A stretch of 64,000 nucleotides of DNA from Hyphococcus sp. (GTDB taxonomy: Bacteria > Pseudomonadota > Alphaproteobacteria > Caulobacterales > Parvularculaceae), in the NCBI GenBank assembly GCA_021776335.1, contig JAJFGB010000007.1, positions 682,001 to 746,000 on the forward strand, read 5' to 3'. Of this stretch, positions 35,124-44,949 are shown piece after piece. Position 1 is the first letter of the stretch; each line of letters starts with the position of its first letter. Below the pieces are notes generated by a model. It saw only the letters and a program-made list of their open reading frames with translations. It did not search any database and was not told where the DNA came from. The position numbers and the translations under genes are program-made.

Positions 35124-35525
35124 ATGAAACATTTGACGCCCGAGATACGATCCGCATTTGAGACGTTGCCGCAAGAAAACAGGGCGAAATGTACAAAGCT
35201 GCGAAAACTCGCCCTTGAAGTTGCCGCAGAGCACAGCGAGATCGGGCCGCTCACTGAAACACTGAAATGGGGTGCGCCGTCATATTTAACGGAGGCGACG
35301 AAAGCGGGGACGACGCTTCGAATCTGGCAAACGAAAAATGACAAAAACCCGGCGCTGTTTGTACATTGCCAAACGTCATTGATCGCCCGATTTCAGGAAT
35401 TGTATCCAACGACATTTGAATATCGCGACAATCGCGCCCTGGTTTTGAAGGCAAGCGTTTCTGAAGCCGTTGATGCGCTAAAGCATTGTATGGCGCTAAC
35501 ATTCACCTATCATCTGTGGAAATAA
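35124..35525 (+). CDS. DUF1801 domain protein (YdhG-like)
   Basis: A 133-residue protein of the DUF1801/YdhG superfamily: AFETLPQENRAKCTKLRKLA, the conserved ETLKWGAPSYLTEATKAGTT segment and FVHCQTSLIARFQELYPTTF. Similar small cytoplasmic proteins are related to the frataxin-like YdhG fold; no catalytic role is known. The ATG at 35124 follows AAGGA very closely, so a TTG four codons later is an alternative start. It follows the exported protein by 24 bp and may share its transcript. Confidence 0.85.
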   Translation: MKHLTPEIRSAFETLPQENRAKCTKLRKLALEVAAEHSEIGPLTETLKWGAPSYLTEATKAGTTLRIWQTKNDKNPALFVHCQTSLIARFQELYPTTFEYRDNRALVLKASVSEAVDALKHCMALTFTYHLWK

Positions 35526-35663
35526 CCTCCGCACTGGAGGCTGAAGAAGGCGGCCGGATCATCGGTCTGTCATAGCGAAGAATCGCACAAGAATCTTGAT
35601 TTCGAATTGAACTGGCAAGGCCCTCCAGTTCGGTATATTGCAGGTGCGTTTTTGGAAAGCCCG

Positions 35664-36890
35664 ATGGAAGCCAGCATGGATTGGGAACAAATCTTCGCCA
35701 CACGCGCCTCGCGGATTAAAGCATCCGAGATCCGTGAATTATTAAAGCTGCTGGATCAGCCGGACATCATTTCATTTGCCGGCGGCATCCCCGATCCGGC
35801 CCTGTTTCCGGCTGAGGAATTCAAGGCCGCCTTTGCCGATATTTTTCGGGACGGTAAGCAAGATGCAGCCCTGCAATATTCGGTGAGCGAGGGCTATGCG
35901 CCGTTGCGGGTATGGATCGCGCAGGAGATGGCGAAAGTTGGTGTTCCTTGCAGCGCAGAGAATATTCTCATCACATCCGGTTCGCAGCAGGCGCTCGATT
36001 ATCTCGGTAAGCTGTTTTTATCGCCCGGCGATACCGCACTCGTGACATGGCCAACTTATCTGGGCGCTCTGGGCGCCTTTAACGCCTATGAGCCGAGATA
36101 TGACAGGCTCGACGACAGGAGCAATCGTTCGGCAGACCATTACCGCGAAGCCGTTGCTGCTGCGGGCGGGCGCATTAAATTTGCCTATGCCTCTGTCGAT
36201 TTTGCCAACCCAACGGGCGAAACGCTGAACCGAACCTCCCGCAATAATATGTTGGATCTGGCTGAAGAACTGGATATCGCCATTATCGAAGATGCTGCTT
36301 ATCAGTCGCTGCGTTTTGACGGAGAAGCGATCCCGCCCATTCTTGCGCTGGAGATTGAGCGAAAGGGCGATATCGAGGCGACGCGGACGCTTTATTGTGG
36401 GACGTTCTCCAAAACCCTGGCCCCCGGCCTTCGTGTCGGCTGGGTATGTGCTGCGCAACCTGTGATTTCGCAACTTGTTTTGATGAAACAGGCGTCTGAC
36501 CTGCATTCTTCGACGATTAATCAGATGGCGATCGCAGACGTTGCCGCGAAGGGTTTTGATCAACAGGTTAAAAAAATCTGCGCGGCCTATCGCGCCCGCC
36601 GCGATCAGATGCTCGCGGCGCTCGACGCAGAAATGCCCGAAGGCGTCACCTGGACTCGGCCGGAAGGCGGCATGTTCATCTGGCTAACATTGCCGGAGCA
36701 TATCGACGGCGCTGATTTACTGGCGCTTTCACTGAAGACGCAAAAAGTTGCGTTTGTACCCGGGCGCGCCTTTTTCGCTGACGGGTCAGGCGGGAACAAT
36801 ATAAGGCTCAGCTTTTCGCTTGCCGACGAAGCAACAATTGGAGAAGGCGTTAAGCGCCTCGGCGCGTTGCTGCGGCAAGCAATCCAATAG
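35664..36890 (+). CDS. PLP-dependent aminotransferase class I/II
   Basis: A 408-residue fold-type I aminotransferase of the LysN/2-aminoadipate type: DIISFAGGIPDPALFPAEEF, the ITSGSQQALDYLGKLFLSPG cofactor region, SVDFANPTGETLN and the Schiff-base lysine in CGTFSKTLAPGLRVGW, with substrate-carboxylate Arg expected near GGNNIRLSFS. The preferred donor and acceptor cannot be read from sequence. The ATG at 35664 has GGAAAG upstream; one at 35676 is an alternative. It is monocistronic and convergent with the M16 peptidase gene. Confidence 0.9.
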   Translation: MEASMDWEQIFATRASRIKASEIRELLKLLDQPDIISFAGGIPDPALFPAEEFKAAFADIFRDGKQDAALQYSVSEGYAPLRVWIAQEMAKVGVPCSAENILITSGSQQALDYLGKLFLSPGDTALVTWPTYLGALGAFNAYEPRYDRLDDRSNRSADHYREAVAAAGGRIKFAYASVDFANPTGETLNRTSRNNMLDLAEELDIAIIEDAAYQSLRFDGEAIPPILALEIERKGDIEATRTLYCGTFSKTLAPGLRVGWVCAAQPVISQLVLMKQASDLHSSTINQMAIADVAAKGFDQQVKKICAAYRARRDQMLAALDAEMPEGVTWTRPEGGMFIWLTLPEHIDGADLLALSLKTQKVAFVPGRAFFADGSGGNNIRLSFSLADEATIGEGVKRLGALLRQAIQ

Positions 36891-36940
36891 GCAATTCAAT
36901 AGGTAATCCCGTAGGCGGGCGGCTCACGGCTGGGCGCCGC

Positions 36941-39802
36941 CTATTCAACAACATTACCGTGAATATCCAACTCGATCGCTTCGCCTGACGCGAATTCGTT
37001 GACCGGGTCAAACTGTGTTTCTTTGTCGCCAACGACAACATAGATCATGGCGGATTGGTCGAGATAGTCTGCAACGACGCGTTTATATTCTTCGACGCTC
37101 ATGGCGATAAGCTCACGCTGTTCATCCTCAACAAATGTTTTGCTTTTTTCATATTTGCTGATCGCTCTTAGAAGGCGTAATTTTGCATCAAGCCTTTCAT
37201 AAGTGAGCGCATTTTTCTTAATCAGCTTTTGTGTCGTCATTTCCTTGTCGGCCGCGGTAAAGTCCGGACCGTAAGCGGTAAGCATATCGCGAATGATCTC
37301 AAGCGAGGCTTGCGTTGCGTTTGCGCGCACGCTTGTGGAAACCCGGAAGGGTTGCGCAGTGTTTCCGCCGACGACGCGCGATACCGCGCCATAGGTGTAT
37401 CCTTTTTCAATGCGTAAGGTTTGCGCCAGGTCGCCGCTGATGCCACCGCCAAGTTTTTCGTTCGCAAAATTGAGCTTGTTGGCGTCCGGATCCGGTGTCG
37501 CCAGCGCCAGTTTCCCGATATTGATCACGCTTTGTTTGCTGCCGGGAACGTCAATGAAAAAGACTTTGCCGGCATCCGCCTGTTCAGGAATTTGATAGGC
37601 GGGACGCACCGTGTCAGCGCCGGAAAAATGCGCGGCGAGGGGGGTAAGAGCGGCTGTTGCGCGTGCGCGCGATATGTCGCCGGCAATGTGAAAGCGCGGT
37701 GTGCCTGACAAGAGCCGTTGATGATGGTCTTGCAGATCAGCAAGCTCAATTCGTGCGACGGTCTCCGCTGTGCCGGTAGAAAATGTCCCGAACGGATGGG
37801 CGTCGCCATAGATCCGCTTTAGGAAATTTTGCGCAGCGATTGCGCCTGGACTGGCTTCGCGTCCCTTGATCGACGTTAGGGCGGCGGATTTGGCGCGGTT
37901 GAAATCCGTTTCCTCCCAGCGCGGGGTTGCCAGCACTTCGTCAACCAATGCCGTTATCTCTTCAAAATTCTTCGACAACGCGACGACAGTTATCGTGATC
38001 TCTTCATTATTTGCAGAGAACTCGACATTCGCGCCTGTCAGTCCAATTGCCTGCTCCAGCTCTGCGGCGGTTTTTTCCGCCGTACCTTCATTCATCAGCC
38101 TGGTGAGCAGTTGGCTCATGCCTTTTTTGTCGAGAGGGTCAGTGCTGCCGCCGCCATCAATCATGATATCGAAAACCACCAGCGGTGTTTCCGAAGTTTC
38201 GGTCCCCAGCAATTGCGCGCCGCCCGGTAAACTTGCTTCCCAAACCGCAGGCGTTTTAATCAATGGCAGATCGCCAAAAGGCGGCTCGGATCGGTCATAG
38301 GCGCTGGGGGTTTTTTCATAGGCGGCTTCCGCACCCTGACTGACCTCTTCATTTGCAACGCCAGCAACGACTTCCTCAATCCAGACTGTCGCGAGCGTCG
38401 AATCGGAGAGCGCCAGCTCGCTCATTCCCGCGGGCACGAAACTTGTGATGAGAGAGGGCTTATCTTTTATATAGGTTCGGTAGACCGCCATCACGTCGTC
38501 CGCCGTGACGCCGGCAATCTTTTCAGCGGATTTAACCACATGGGCGGGATCGCCAAAAAACTCATTGTCACTGGCGAACTGGTTAGAGCGTCCGAGAACG
38601 GTCGACAGATCCGCGAACAGCTCGGTTTCACGTTCAGCTTTGATCCGGCGAAGATCATTTGCATCGACGCCCTCTTCCTCAAATGCCGCAAGCGCATCGA
38701 CAACGGCGGCGGCGACATCATCAAGATCGGCGCCGGCATTGGCGCGTATGCGCAGCACAAACTCGCCGGCGATCTCCAGGCTGTTATTATAACCTGCAAC
38801 GCTGGGCGCGAGTTTGTCTCGTTCCACGACCATCTTGTGAAGCGGCGAATTTTTGCTGTCGGCCAGAAGACTTGCAAGAACGTTTAGCGCGTCGACGTCG
38901 TCATGGCGGTCTTCGACAGTCGGAAAAATCATTCGCAATTCAGGGAGTTTAGCGAAATTGTCCTCAAAGTATAATTTCTTTGTCTCGGCCAGCGATACCG
39001 GCGTCACCGGCAGCGGCTCGATTTGCGGCCCCGGTCTGATTTCGCCGAACCAACGCTCGACTTTGGCTTTGGTCTCTTCAATGTTGATATCACCGACAAT
39101 GGCGAGCGTTGCGTTGCTGGCGCCGTAATACTGATTATAGAATTCTTTCAGATCGTCGAGTGTGGCGGCCTGCAAATCCGGCAGGGACCCGATGACTGTC
39201 CAGTGATAGGGATGTCCCTCGGGATAAAGGTTCGCTTGAACGACTTCCCGGGTATAGCCATAAGGGGCGTTGTCGCCGCGTTGCCGTTTTTCGTTTTTGA
39301 CAACTTGTATTTCGCGCTGCAGCGCTTCTTGCGTCACTGTGTTGATCATGTAACCAAGCCGGTCGCTGTCGATCCACATAATTTTGTCGAACGCATCTTT
39401 TGGCACGACTTCGTAATAGATCGTGCCGTCGCGCCATGTCCCGCCATTGCGCTGTCCGCCCCAATCGGGAATCGCTTTGCGGTTCCAGCCGCGCGGCACA
39501 TTTTCTGAATCGTTGAACGCCATATGTTCAAAGAAGTGCGCAAAGCCCGTTCGCCCCGGTTTTTCCCGATTGCTGCCAGCATGCACGACCGTGGTGAAAG
39601 CAACGATCGGATCGGAGCGATCAACTTGCAGGATCACTTCAAGGCCGTTTTCCAGTGTAAATTTTTCATATTCAAGACTGAACGAACTCTTGTCTTGTGG
39701 ATCGGCAGCACTGCTCGATCCATTTTCCGGCGCTTCGCTGCTGCAGCCAGCCAGCACAGACAGTCCGAACCCAAGAAAAAAAAGCGCTGATTTGCTATGC
39801 AT
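36941..39802 (-). CDS. M16 family zinc peptidase, lipoprotein
   Basis: A 953-residue pitrilysin-type peptidase with a lipoprotein signal (LGFGLSVLAGC, lipidated C20), so probably anchored in the periplasmic face of a membrane. The inverted zinc motif HFFEH (89-93) is in the first domain with the downstream glutamate in NEKRQRGDNAP-type sequence; the second half carries the inactive M16 domains. Such two-part M16 proteins degrade peptides inside a closed chamber. The ATG at 39802 is chosen because it gives a clean lipoprotein signal; a longer reading adds 22 unlike residues. The gene is monocistronic. Confidence 0.92.
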   Translation of the reverse strand: MHSKSALFFLGFGLSVLAGCSSEAPENGSSSAADPQDKSSFSLEYEKFTLENGLEVILQVDRSDPIVAFTTVVHAGSNREKPGRTGFAHFFEHMAFNDSENVPRGWNRKAIPDWGGQRNGGTWRDGTIYYEVVPKDAFDKIMWIDSDRLGYMINTVTQEALQREIQVVKNEKRQRGDNAPYGYTREVVQANLYPEGHPYHWTVIGSLPDLQAATLDDLKEFYNQYYGASNATLAIVGDINIEETKAKVERWFGEIRPGPQIEPLPVTPVSLAETKKLYFEDNFAKLPELRMIFPTVEDRHDDVDALNVLASLLADSKNSPLHKMVVERDKLAPSVAGYNNSLEIAGEFVLRIRANAGADLDDVAAAVVDALAAFEEEGVDANDLRRIKAERETELFADLSTVLGRSNQFASDNEFFGDPAHVVKSAEKIAGVTADDVMAVYRTYIKDKPSLITSFVPAGMSELALSDSTLATVWIEEVVAGVANEEVSQGAEAAYEKTPSAYDRSEPPFGDLPLIKTPAVWEASLPGGAQLLGTETSETPLVVFDIMIDGGGSTDPLDKKGMSQLLTRLMNEGTAEKTAAELEQAIGLTGANVEFSANNEEITITVVALSKNFEEITALVDEVLATPRWEETDFNRAKSAALTSIKGREASPGAIAAQNFLKRIYGDAHPFGTFSTGTAETVARIELADLQDHHQRLLSGTPRFHIAGDISRARATAALTPLAAHFSGADTVRPAYQIPEQADAGKVFFIDVPGSKQSVINIGKLALATPDPDANKLNFANEKLGGGISGDLAQTLRIEKGYTYGAVSRVVGGNTAQPFRVSTSVRANATQASLEIIRDMLTAYGPDFTAADKEMTTQKLIKKNALTYERLDAKLRLLRAISKYEKSKTFVEDEQRELIAMSVEEYKRVVADYLDQSAMIYVVVGDKETQFDPVNEFASGEAIELDIHGNVVE

Positions 39803-40050
39803 GATCTGACTTACCTGACTGGAACGCCAGGACGGCGCTCGATGAAATTTTGCGGGTGAACAAGACATGGGTGCGGCGACTGCGTCAACAGAATCCGGAG
39901 TGACGGTTATCTGTTCATTCTCGCGCGCTTGTTGGTCGGCACAGCATTGACCACGATGCGACGAATCGAAACTTTCAAGCGACGAACCGCGCGTTAACTG
40001 TCTGAAAACGCCTCTACTATGGCATTTCAGAAATGCGCTAGGCGGAGGCG

Positions 40051-40515
40051 ATGATGGTTCAACTGACAGTCAATGGCGAAAGCCGTGAGTTTAGCGGCGA
40101 TGAGGAAATGCCGCTGCTCTGGTATCTGCGCGAGGATGCGGGACTGAAGGGGGTTAAGTTCGGTTGCGGCATCGCTCAGTGCGGCGCCTGCACCGTTCAC
40201 ATTGACGGCCAGGCAATACGGTCATGCGTTACCCCAGTGGCTGCTGTTGACGGCGCCTCGATCACAACCATCGAAGGCTTGAGCGATGGCGAAACGCTGC
40301 ATCCTGTTCAACAGGCATGGATCGAAGAAGATGTCGCGCAGTGTGGCTACTGTCAGGCCGGCCAGATCATGGCCGTCGCCGCGATGCTGGAAGAAACGCC
40401 GAACCCGTCGGATGACGACATCGATCGCAATCTGACAAATATCTGCCGTTGTGGAACCTATTATCGTTTACGCAAAGCGGTGCATCGCGCCGCCTCTCTC
40501 AAAAGGGGAGGCTGA
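40051..40515 (+). CDS. 2Fe-2S subunit of xanthine-oxidase-family dehydrogenase (IorA-like)
   Basis: A 154-residue protein with both iron-sulphur modules of the family: plant-ferredoxin type ([18 protein letters not shown] and a later RSC) and the helical type (QCGYCQAGQ and [12 protein letters not shown]). It transfers electrons from the molybdenum cofactor subunit encoded two bases after its stop. The pairing of small FeS and one large subunit without an FAD subunit is that of isoquinoline 1-oxidoreductase-type enzymes, which pass electrons to cytochromes. GGCGGAGG precedes the ATG, and a perfect 6-3-6 hairpin (40022-40036) lies in the leader. Confidence 0.92.
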   Translation: MMVQLTVNGESREFSGDEEMPLLWYLREDAGLKGVKFGCGIAQCGACTVHIDGQAIRSCVTPVAAVDGASITTIEGLSDGETLHPVQQAWIEEDVAQCGYCQAGQIMAVAAMLEETPNPSDDDIDRNLTNICRCGTYYRLRKAVHRAASLKRGG

Positions 40516-40517
40516 TC

Positions 40518-42773
40518 ATGGACGGTTCGCACCATTTCGCCACACGCCGCGATGTCCTTCGCTATGCCAGCGCCGCTGGCGCGCTGATCGTCGCAGCGCC
40601 ACTATCTGCTTGTTCACGTCGCCCTGGAGAAAGCGTGGCAATAGCTGACGGCCCGCCAGCGGCCGTTGGCGCGTTTATCGTTATCCGTCCGGATGAAACA
40701 GTGCTCATCGCATTCCCCAACCCGGAAATGGGGCAGGGTGTCGATACGTCGTTGCCGATGCTCATCGCTGAAGAGCTGGACGCCGATTTTGACAAGGTCG
40801 AAACAACGCAAATGCCGCTCGAGCTAAAATATGGCGATGACGGCGAAATCACATGGAAATATGCCATACAAGGCTCCGGCGGCAGTACTTCAATTACCGA
40901 ACATTGGGATGGACTGCGCCGGGCTGGCGCAACCGCGCGCCAACTTCTTGTCGGGGCTGCTGCTGCCGATTGGACGGTTGACGCTAGCGAAATCACCGTC
41001 GCTAAAGGCGTGATCCGTCATGAGACTTCCGGCCGGACAACCACGTTCGGCGCTATCGCCAGCGCCGCTGCACAACTCGAACCACCGACACAAGAGCCGG
41101 CGTTAAAACCGCGTGACGAATTCACGCTCATTGGTACGTCGCAAAAAATGAAGAACGCGCGCGCCATTGTTACCGGCAAAGCCGTCTATGGAATTGACGC
41201 TGAAATGGCCGGTATGGTGCACGCGGTCATGGCGCGCTGCCCGTATTTTGACGGGACTGCGAGATCGGTTGATGAGCGCGCGGCGCGCGCAATTCCCGGC
41301 GTGCGCGAAATTGTCAAAATCGACCGGCCGCCGCTGGATGGTCCTTATAGTGTGCAAGCCGAAGGCTATGCTGTGGTCGCCGATAGCGTGTGGGCGGCGA
41401 TGAAGGGCCGCGATGCGCTGGTCATCGACTGGGACCATGGTCCTTATGCGGCTGAAACAAGCGCCGGCTTTAAAGACCATTGCCGCGATCTTTTGTCGGG
41501 CGAAGGACAGATTGTCCGCGATGACGGAGATTTTGACGCTGCCTTTGCCGCTGCTGCAACCACCCATGAGGCGCATTACTGGGAGCCCTATGTCTCCCAT
41601 GCACCGTTGGAGCCGCAAAATTGTATTGTCCATGTGCGCGACGGCAGCGTTGATGTGATCGCGCCAACACAGTCTCCGAGCGGCGCCAACCGCAACATTG
41701 CGAGGGTGCTCGATCGCGATCGTCTGAGCATCAAGGTTCAGCCGACGCGCCTTGGCGGAGGCTTTGGGCGGCGGCTCTCCACCGACTATGCGGTCGAGGC
41801 GGCGCTGATCAGTGATGCAGTGCGCAAACCGGTCAAGCTTTTGTGGACGCGGGACGACGACTTGCGCCACGATTTTTATCGGCCATCGGGCATGCATCAT
41901 CTGCGCGCCGGGTTTGATGCCGACGGTAAAATGATCGCCTGGACTCATCGTCTGGCGAGCGCCTCGAAATATTATCGTCGCCCGAATATGCCGGAAACGA
42001 ACTATTATAGAGCAGAGCTTTATACGGACGATTTCCCGGCGCAGCTGGTTGAGAATTTGCGCGTTGAGTATTTCTCCGCCAAGTCCGGCGCCCCGCGCGG
42101 TTCATGGCGCGCGCCGGCCCATACGGCCAATGCGTTTGTCGTTCAGAGTTTTCTCGATGAAATCGCTGCCGCGCGCGACGAAGACCCTCTCGATTTGCGT
42201 TTGCGTCTCCTCGGTGAACCGCAGGAATTATCCTATGAGCAACATGGCGGACCGGTTTTCAATCCGGGCCGGCTTGCGGGTGTTTTGCGTCTCGCGGCGG
42301 AAAAGGCCGGCTATGGCGCCCCCATGCCGGCGGGACGCGGGCGCGGTATCGCGGCGCATTTCACCTTTGGCGGGTATGTGGCGCAAGTCGTTGATGTTGA
42401 AGTCAGCGCTGAGGGTCATTTGCGTGTTCCCAGGGTCGTCGCAGCGGTCGATGTTGGCACAGTCGTCAATCCTAACGGGATCGCTGCGCAACTTGAATCC
42501 GGTGTCAATGACGGGCTTTCAACTGCTTTGCGTCTCGCGATCAACATAGAGGGCGGGCGCGTCACTGATGGTAATTTCGATACCTATCAGCTGATGCGTA
42601 TTGCTGACGCCCCGCGCGAGATTGAAACCCACATTATCGACAATGGCGATGCGTCCGCGGGTATGGGTGAGATGGGTTTGCCGCCATTGGCGCCCGCGCT
42701 TGCCAATGCGATCTTTCAGGCGACGGGCACGCGTATTCGGAATTTGCCAATCGGCGATCAGTTGAGCGCGTGA
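40518..42773 (+). CDS. Molybdopterin-binding subunit of xanthine-oxidase-family dehydrogenase (IorB-like)
   Basis: A 751-residue large subunit with a twin-arginine signal (TRRDVLRYASAAG) ending in a lipobox-like PLSAC, so it may be exported by Tat and possibly lipidated. The cofactor domains include NPEMGQGVDTSLPMLIAEEL, GFGRRLSTDYAVEAAL, APRGSWRAPAHTANAFVVQS and the C-terminal MGEMGLPPLAPALANAI with the usual catalytic glutamate. It probably hydroxylates an aldehyde or N-heterocycle; the substrate is unknown. The ATG at 40518 has AAAAGGGGAGG upstream. No XdhC-type chaperone gene lies next to it. Confidence 0.92.
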   Translation: MDGSHHFATRRDVLRYASAAGALIVAAPLSACSRRPGESVAIADGPPAAVGAFIVIRPDETVLIAFPNPEMGQGVDTSLPMLIAEELDADFDKVETTQMPLELKYGDDGEITWKYAIQGSGGSTSITEHWDGLRRAGATARQLLVGAAAADWTVDASEITVAKGVIRHETSGRTTTFGAIASAAAQLEPPTQEPALKPRDEFTLIGTSQKMKNARAIVTGKAVYGIDAEMAGMVHAVMARCPYFDGTARSVDERAARAIPGVREIVKIDRPPLDGPYSVQAEGYAVVADSVWAAMKGRDALVIDWDHGPYAAETSAGFKDHCRDLLSGEGQIVRDDGDFDAAFAAAATTHEAHYWEPYVSHAPLEPQNCIVHVRDGSVDVIAPTQSPSGANRNIARVLDRDRLSIKVQPTRLGGGFGRRLSTDYAVEAALISDAVRKPVKLLWTRDDDLRHDFYRPSGMHHLRAGFDADGKMIAWTHRLASASKYYRRPNMPETNYYRAELYTDDFPAQLVENLRVEYFSAKSGAPRGSWRAPAHTANAFVVQSFLDEIAAARDEDPLDLRLRLLGEPQELSYEQHGGPVFNPGRLAGVLRLAAEKAGYGAPMPAGRGRGIAAHFTFGGYVAQVVDVEVSAEGHLRVPRVVAAVDVGTVVNPNGIAAQLESGVNDGLSTALRLAINIEGGRVTDGNFDTYQLMRIADAPREIETHIIDNGDASAGMGEMGLPPLAPALANAIFQATGTRIRNLPIGDQLSA

Positions 42774-42908
42774 TGCGTTCGCAGTGTTGGATGAACAGTT
42801 TGTTTAGGCGTGCGCATTTTGATGCGCTGGATTTTCTTGGCGGCGATGCCGGCGCAAAAAGTTCTATCTAGATGCTCGCGATCGCAAAAGTGATCAGGGT
42901 TTCGTTGG

Positions 42909-43637
42909 TCATGCGTGGTCGCTACCGTCTCCGCAGTCAGTCTCGACATCGTTCCAGGGAGGGAAGCCGTAAAAACGTGCAAATTTTGAAGTCGGGGATC
43001 GATCCGGACGGAATAGGTTGATCGGCGCCGAAGCATTCGGCCACCCTAAAGCCATACCGCAATACAAAATCTCGTTGCTGTCTAGTTTGAAATGGGCATG
43101 CAAATTCTGACGATGGGGCGCCCATGCTTCTTGGAAGCAGGTTCCAAGGTCCGCTGCTGTCGCCGCCAGTGCGACGGACTGCATAAACATACCAAGGCTC
43201 GCCCATTGCCCGTGCCCCATGATCCGGTCAATGACGAAAAATATTCCCACCGGCGCACCAAAGAAATCGAGATTGTCCAGCGACCATGCATGACGCGCTG
43301 CTTTGTCTGCGCGCGCGACGCCGAGCAAAGCGAACATATCTGCTCCGAGATCAATGCGGCGGCTGGCATAGGGTTCGGGAAGCGGTTCGGGGCGAATTGG
43401 ATAGGCATCACCAGGGCAATTGTTCACATCGCCCTGGTTTAGATCCGCCTTTGCAAGCTGACATACTGCGCTGCGCGCCGCGCCGCTGACTGCGATCACC
43501 TTCCAAGGCTGAAGATTGTTGCCGGAGGGTGACCAGCGCGCTTCTTCGAGGATCGTCTCCACCGTTACTCGATTAACGGGGCGATCTAGAAACGCGCGAA
43601 CCGAGGTGCGTCGTTTGATGGAATTTTCCAGAGGCAT
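42909..43637 (-). CDS. Nitroreductase family flavoprotein
   Basis: A 242-residue FMN protein of the nitroreductase superfamily: IKRRTSVRAFLDRPV near the start with FMN-phosphate arginines, EEARWSPSGNNLQPWKVIAV, and ASLGMFMQSVALAATAADLG in the dimer core followed by GMALGWPNASAPIN. These enzymes reduce nitro, quinone or enone groups with NAD(P)H. The gene is divergent from an Lrp-type regulator with 88 bp between, a plausible control pair. Substrate unknown. Confidence 0.93.
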   Translation of the reverse strand: MPLENSIKRRTSVRAFLDRPVNRVTVETILEEARWSPSGNNLQPWKVIAVSGAARSAVCQLAKADLNQGDVNNCPGDAYPIRPEPLPEPYASRRIDLGADMFALLGVARADKAARHAWSLDNLDFFGAPVGIFFVIDRIMGHGQWASLGMFMQSVALAATAADLGTCFQEAWAPHRQNLHAHFKLDSNEILYCGMALGWPNASAPINLFRPDRSPTSKFARFYGFPPWNDVETDCGDGSDHA

Positions 43638-43725
43638 ATTTGTTTTTATCAGGCAGACCCGATATTAAACATGCGCCAAACCATTAGTTTTGATAGGTTT
43701 AGATGATGAAAAAAAGGCCAGCGTT

Positions 43726-44199
43726 ATGAAACGCCTTCGATACGAAAATGGACTGCTCGATGCGACAGATGCAAAGATTCTACGCTGCCTTGTTGCCGAC
43801 GCCCGGTTGTCCGTTGCCGCACTGGCCCGCAAGGTGAAGTTATCGCCGCCTAGCGTGAGCGAGCGCATCAAGAGACTTGAAGAGGCAGGTGTGATCTCAA
43901 CTTATACTGCGATCATGACGCCGGAATCGATCGGGTTGCCCGTCTCTGCCTATATTCGGGTTAAACCCGTACCGGGCAAACTCAAGAAAGTGTTGGAGAT
44001 TATCGCTGGATTGGAAGAAATCGTTCGCTGTGATCGGGTCACCGGTGAGGACAGTCTTGTTGCCCGCGCTCACGTGGCGTCCATTGGTGATCTTGAAGCC
44101 CTGGTGGATGAACTCTCTCCCTTTGCAATGACTAGTACATCCATAATTCAGTCAACGCCGGTGCCTTACCGCCTGCCTGCATTCCCGGTCATGTCTTAA
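43726..44199 (+). CDS. Lrp/AsnC family transcriptional regulator
   Basis: A 157-residue regulator: N-terminal winged helix (LDATDAKILRCLVADARLSV, ALARKVKLSPPSVSERIKRL, EEAGVISTYTA) and a C-terminal RAM/ligand-binding domain (AYIRVKPVPGKLKKVLEI, VRCDRVTGEDSLVARAHV). Lrp family proteins sense amino acids. It is divergent from the nitroreductase gene, its first candidate target. The ATG at 43726 gives a family-typical length. Confidence 0.92.
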   Translation: MKRLRYENGLLDATDAKILRCLVADARLSVAALARKVKLSPPSVSERIKRLEEAGVISTYTAIMTPESIGLPVSAYIRVKPVPGKLKKVLEIIAGLEEIVRCDRVTGEDSLVARAHVASIGDLEALVDELSPFAMTSTSIIQSTPVPYRLPAFPVMS

Positions 44200-44205
44200 T
44201 CGCGC

Positions 44206-44754
44206 CTACTCAAAAAATGCGCCCGTTGTTTCCCAGTTTTTGTCGGCCGGATCGTGAAAAGCGTCATAGTCAATTTCACCGCGGCGCTGATACTCCCTCC
44301 AGATACGGATTTTCCCATTGGTAATTTCGACCACCGCAACGCCATGAACGGCTGTATTTCGGCCCCCATTGTGAAACGAGTATTCTCCCGCGCCGACACC
44401 CGTCTCCGGATTGTACCAGAGGTGATGCCATATCATTGATGAACCAGGCCTTACCGCATTAAAAAAATTACGTAACTCAGTCCGACCACGATAGATCTGA
44501 AAATTCGGCGGCTCAGTGTAAACCGCATCGTCCGTAAATGCACTCAATGCGAGGTCGACATTCTGGTTGGTCCACCCGTCGGAAACTCGCTGCATCAACG
44601 TCTCGAAATCGGTGTACATATATTGCTCCAATTTTGACTGCGCCGTCTTGGATGTGAGGTCCTCAGCCATGACCGCGTAAGGTGCAATTGCAACGAGACT
44701 GAACGCACTCATCAAAGTGACAAGTCGGTTTCGAAAAACACTGTGCGTCATCAT
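44206..44754 (-). CDS. Exported SnoaL/NTF2-like protein
   Basis: A 182-residue protein with a signal peptide (FRNRLVTLMSAFSLVAIAPY, cleavage near VMA-ED) and an NTF2-like cone domain: DFETLMQRVSDGWTNQNVDL, LSAFTDDAVYTEPPNFQIYR and ITNGKIRIWREYQRRGEID. Such domains bind small hydrophobic ligands or catalyse isomerisations; none is assigned. It lies 195 bp downstream of the TonB receptor gene on the same strand and might be co-expressed. The start at 44754 or 44751 gives the signal peptide. Confidence 0.82.
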   Translation of the reverse strand: MMTHSVFRNRLVTLMSAFSLVAIAPYAVMAEDLTSKTAQSKLEQYMYTDFETLMQRVSDGWTNQNVDLALSAFTDDAVYTEPPNFQIYRGRTELRNFFNAVRPGSSMIWHHLWYNPETGVGAGEYSFHNGGRNTAVHGVAVVEITNGKIRIWREYQRRGEIDYDAFHDPADKNWETTGAFFE

Positions 44755-44949
44755 GGTCAGGTCTCTTTCTGCGCCGCCACCAATGGGCTGTCCCGCACAA
44801 CTTTGCAGGCCGGTTTGCATCGACTTCAATCTACAACGAAATTGAAGATCTCGCTTTGAGTTTTCGAAGGCGAAACTGCTCAGAAATCAGCGAAAACGAA
44901 GGCCGCAGAGCCAGCCTCCCTTTGTCCGGATTTTTGATCAAGCACAGGC

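Noticed and set aside
44755-44949. Small RNA or tRNA gene between SnoaL-like and TonB genes
   Set aside because: No cloverleaf, promoter or terminator structure could be seen in this stretch.
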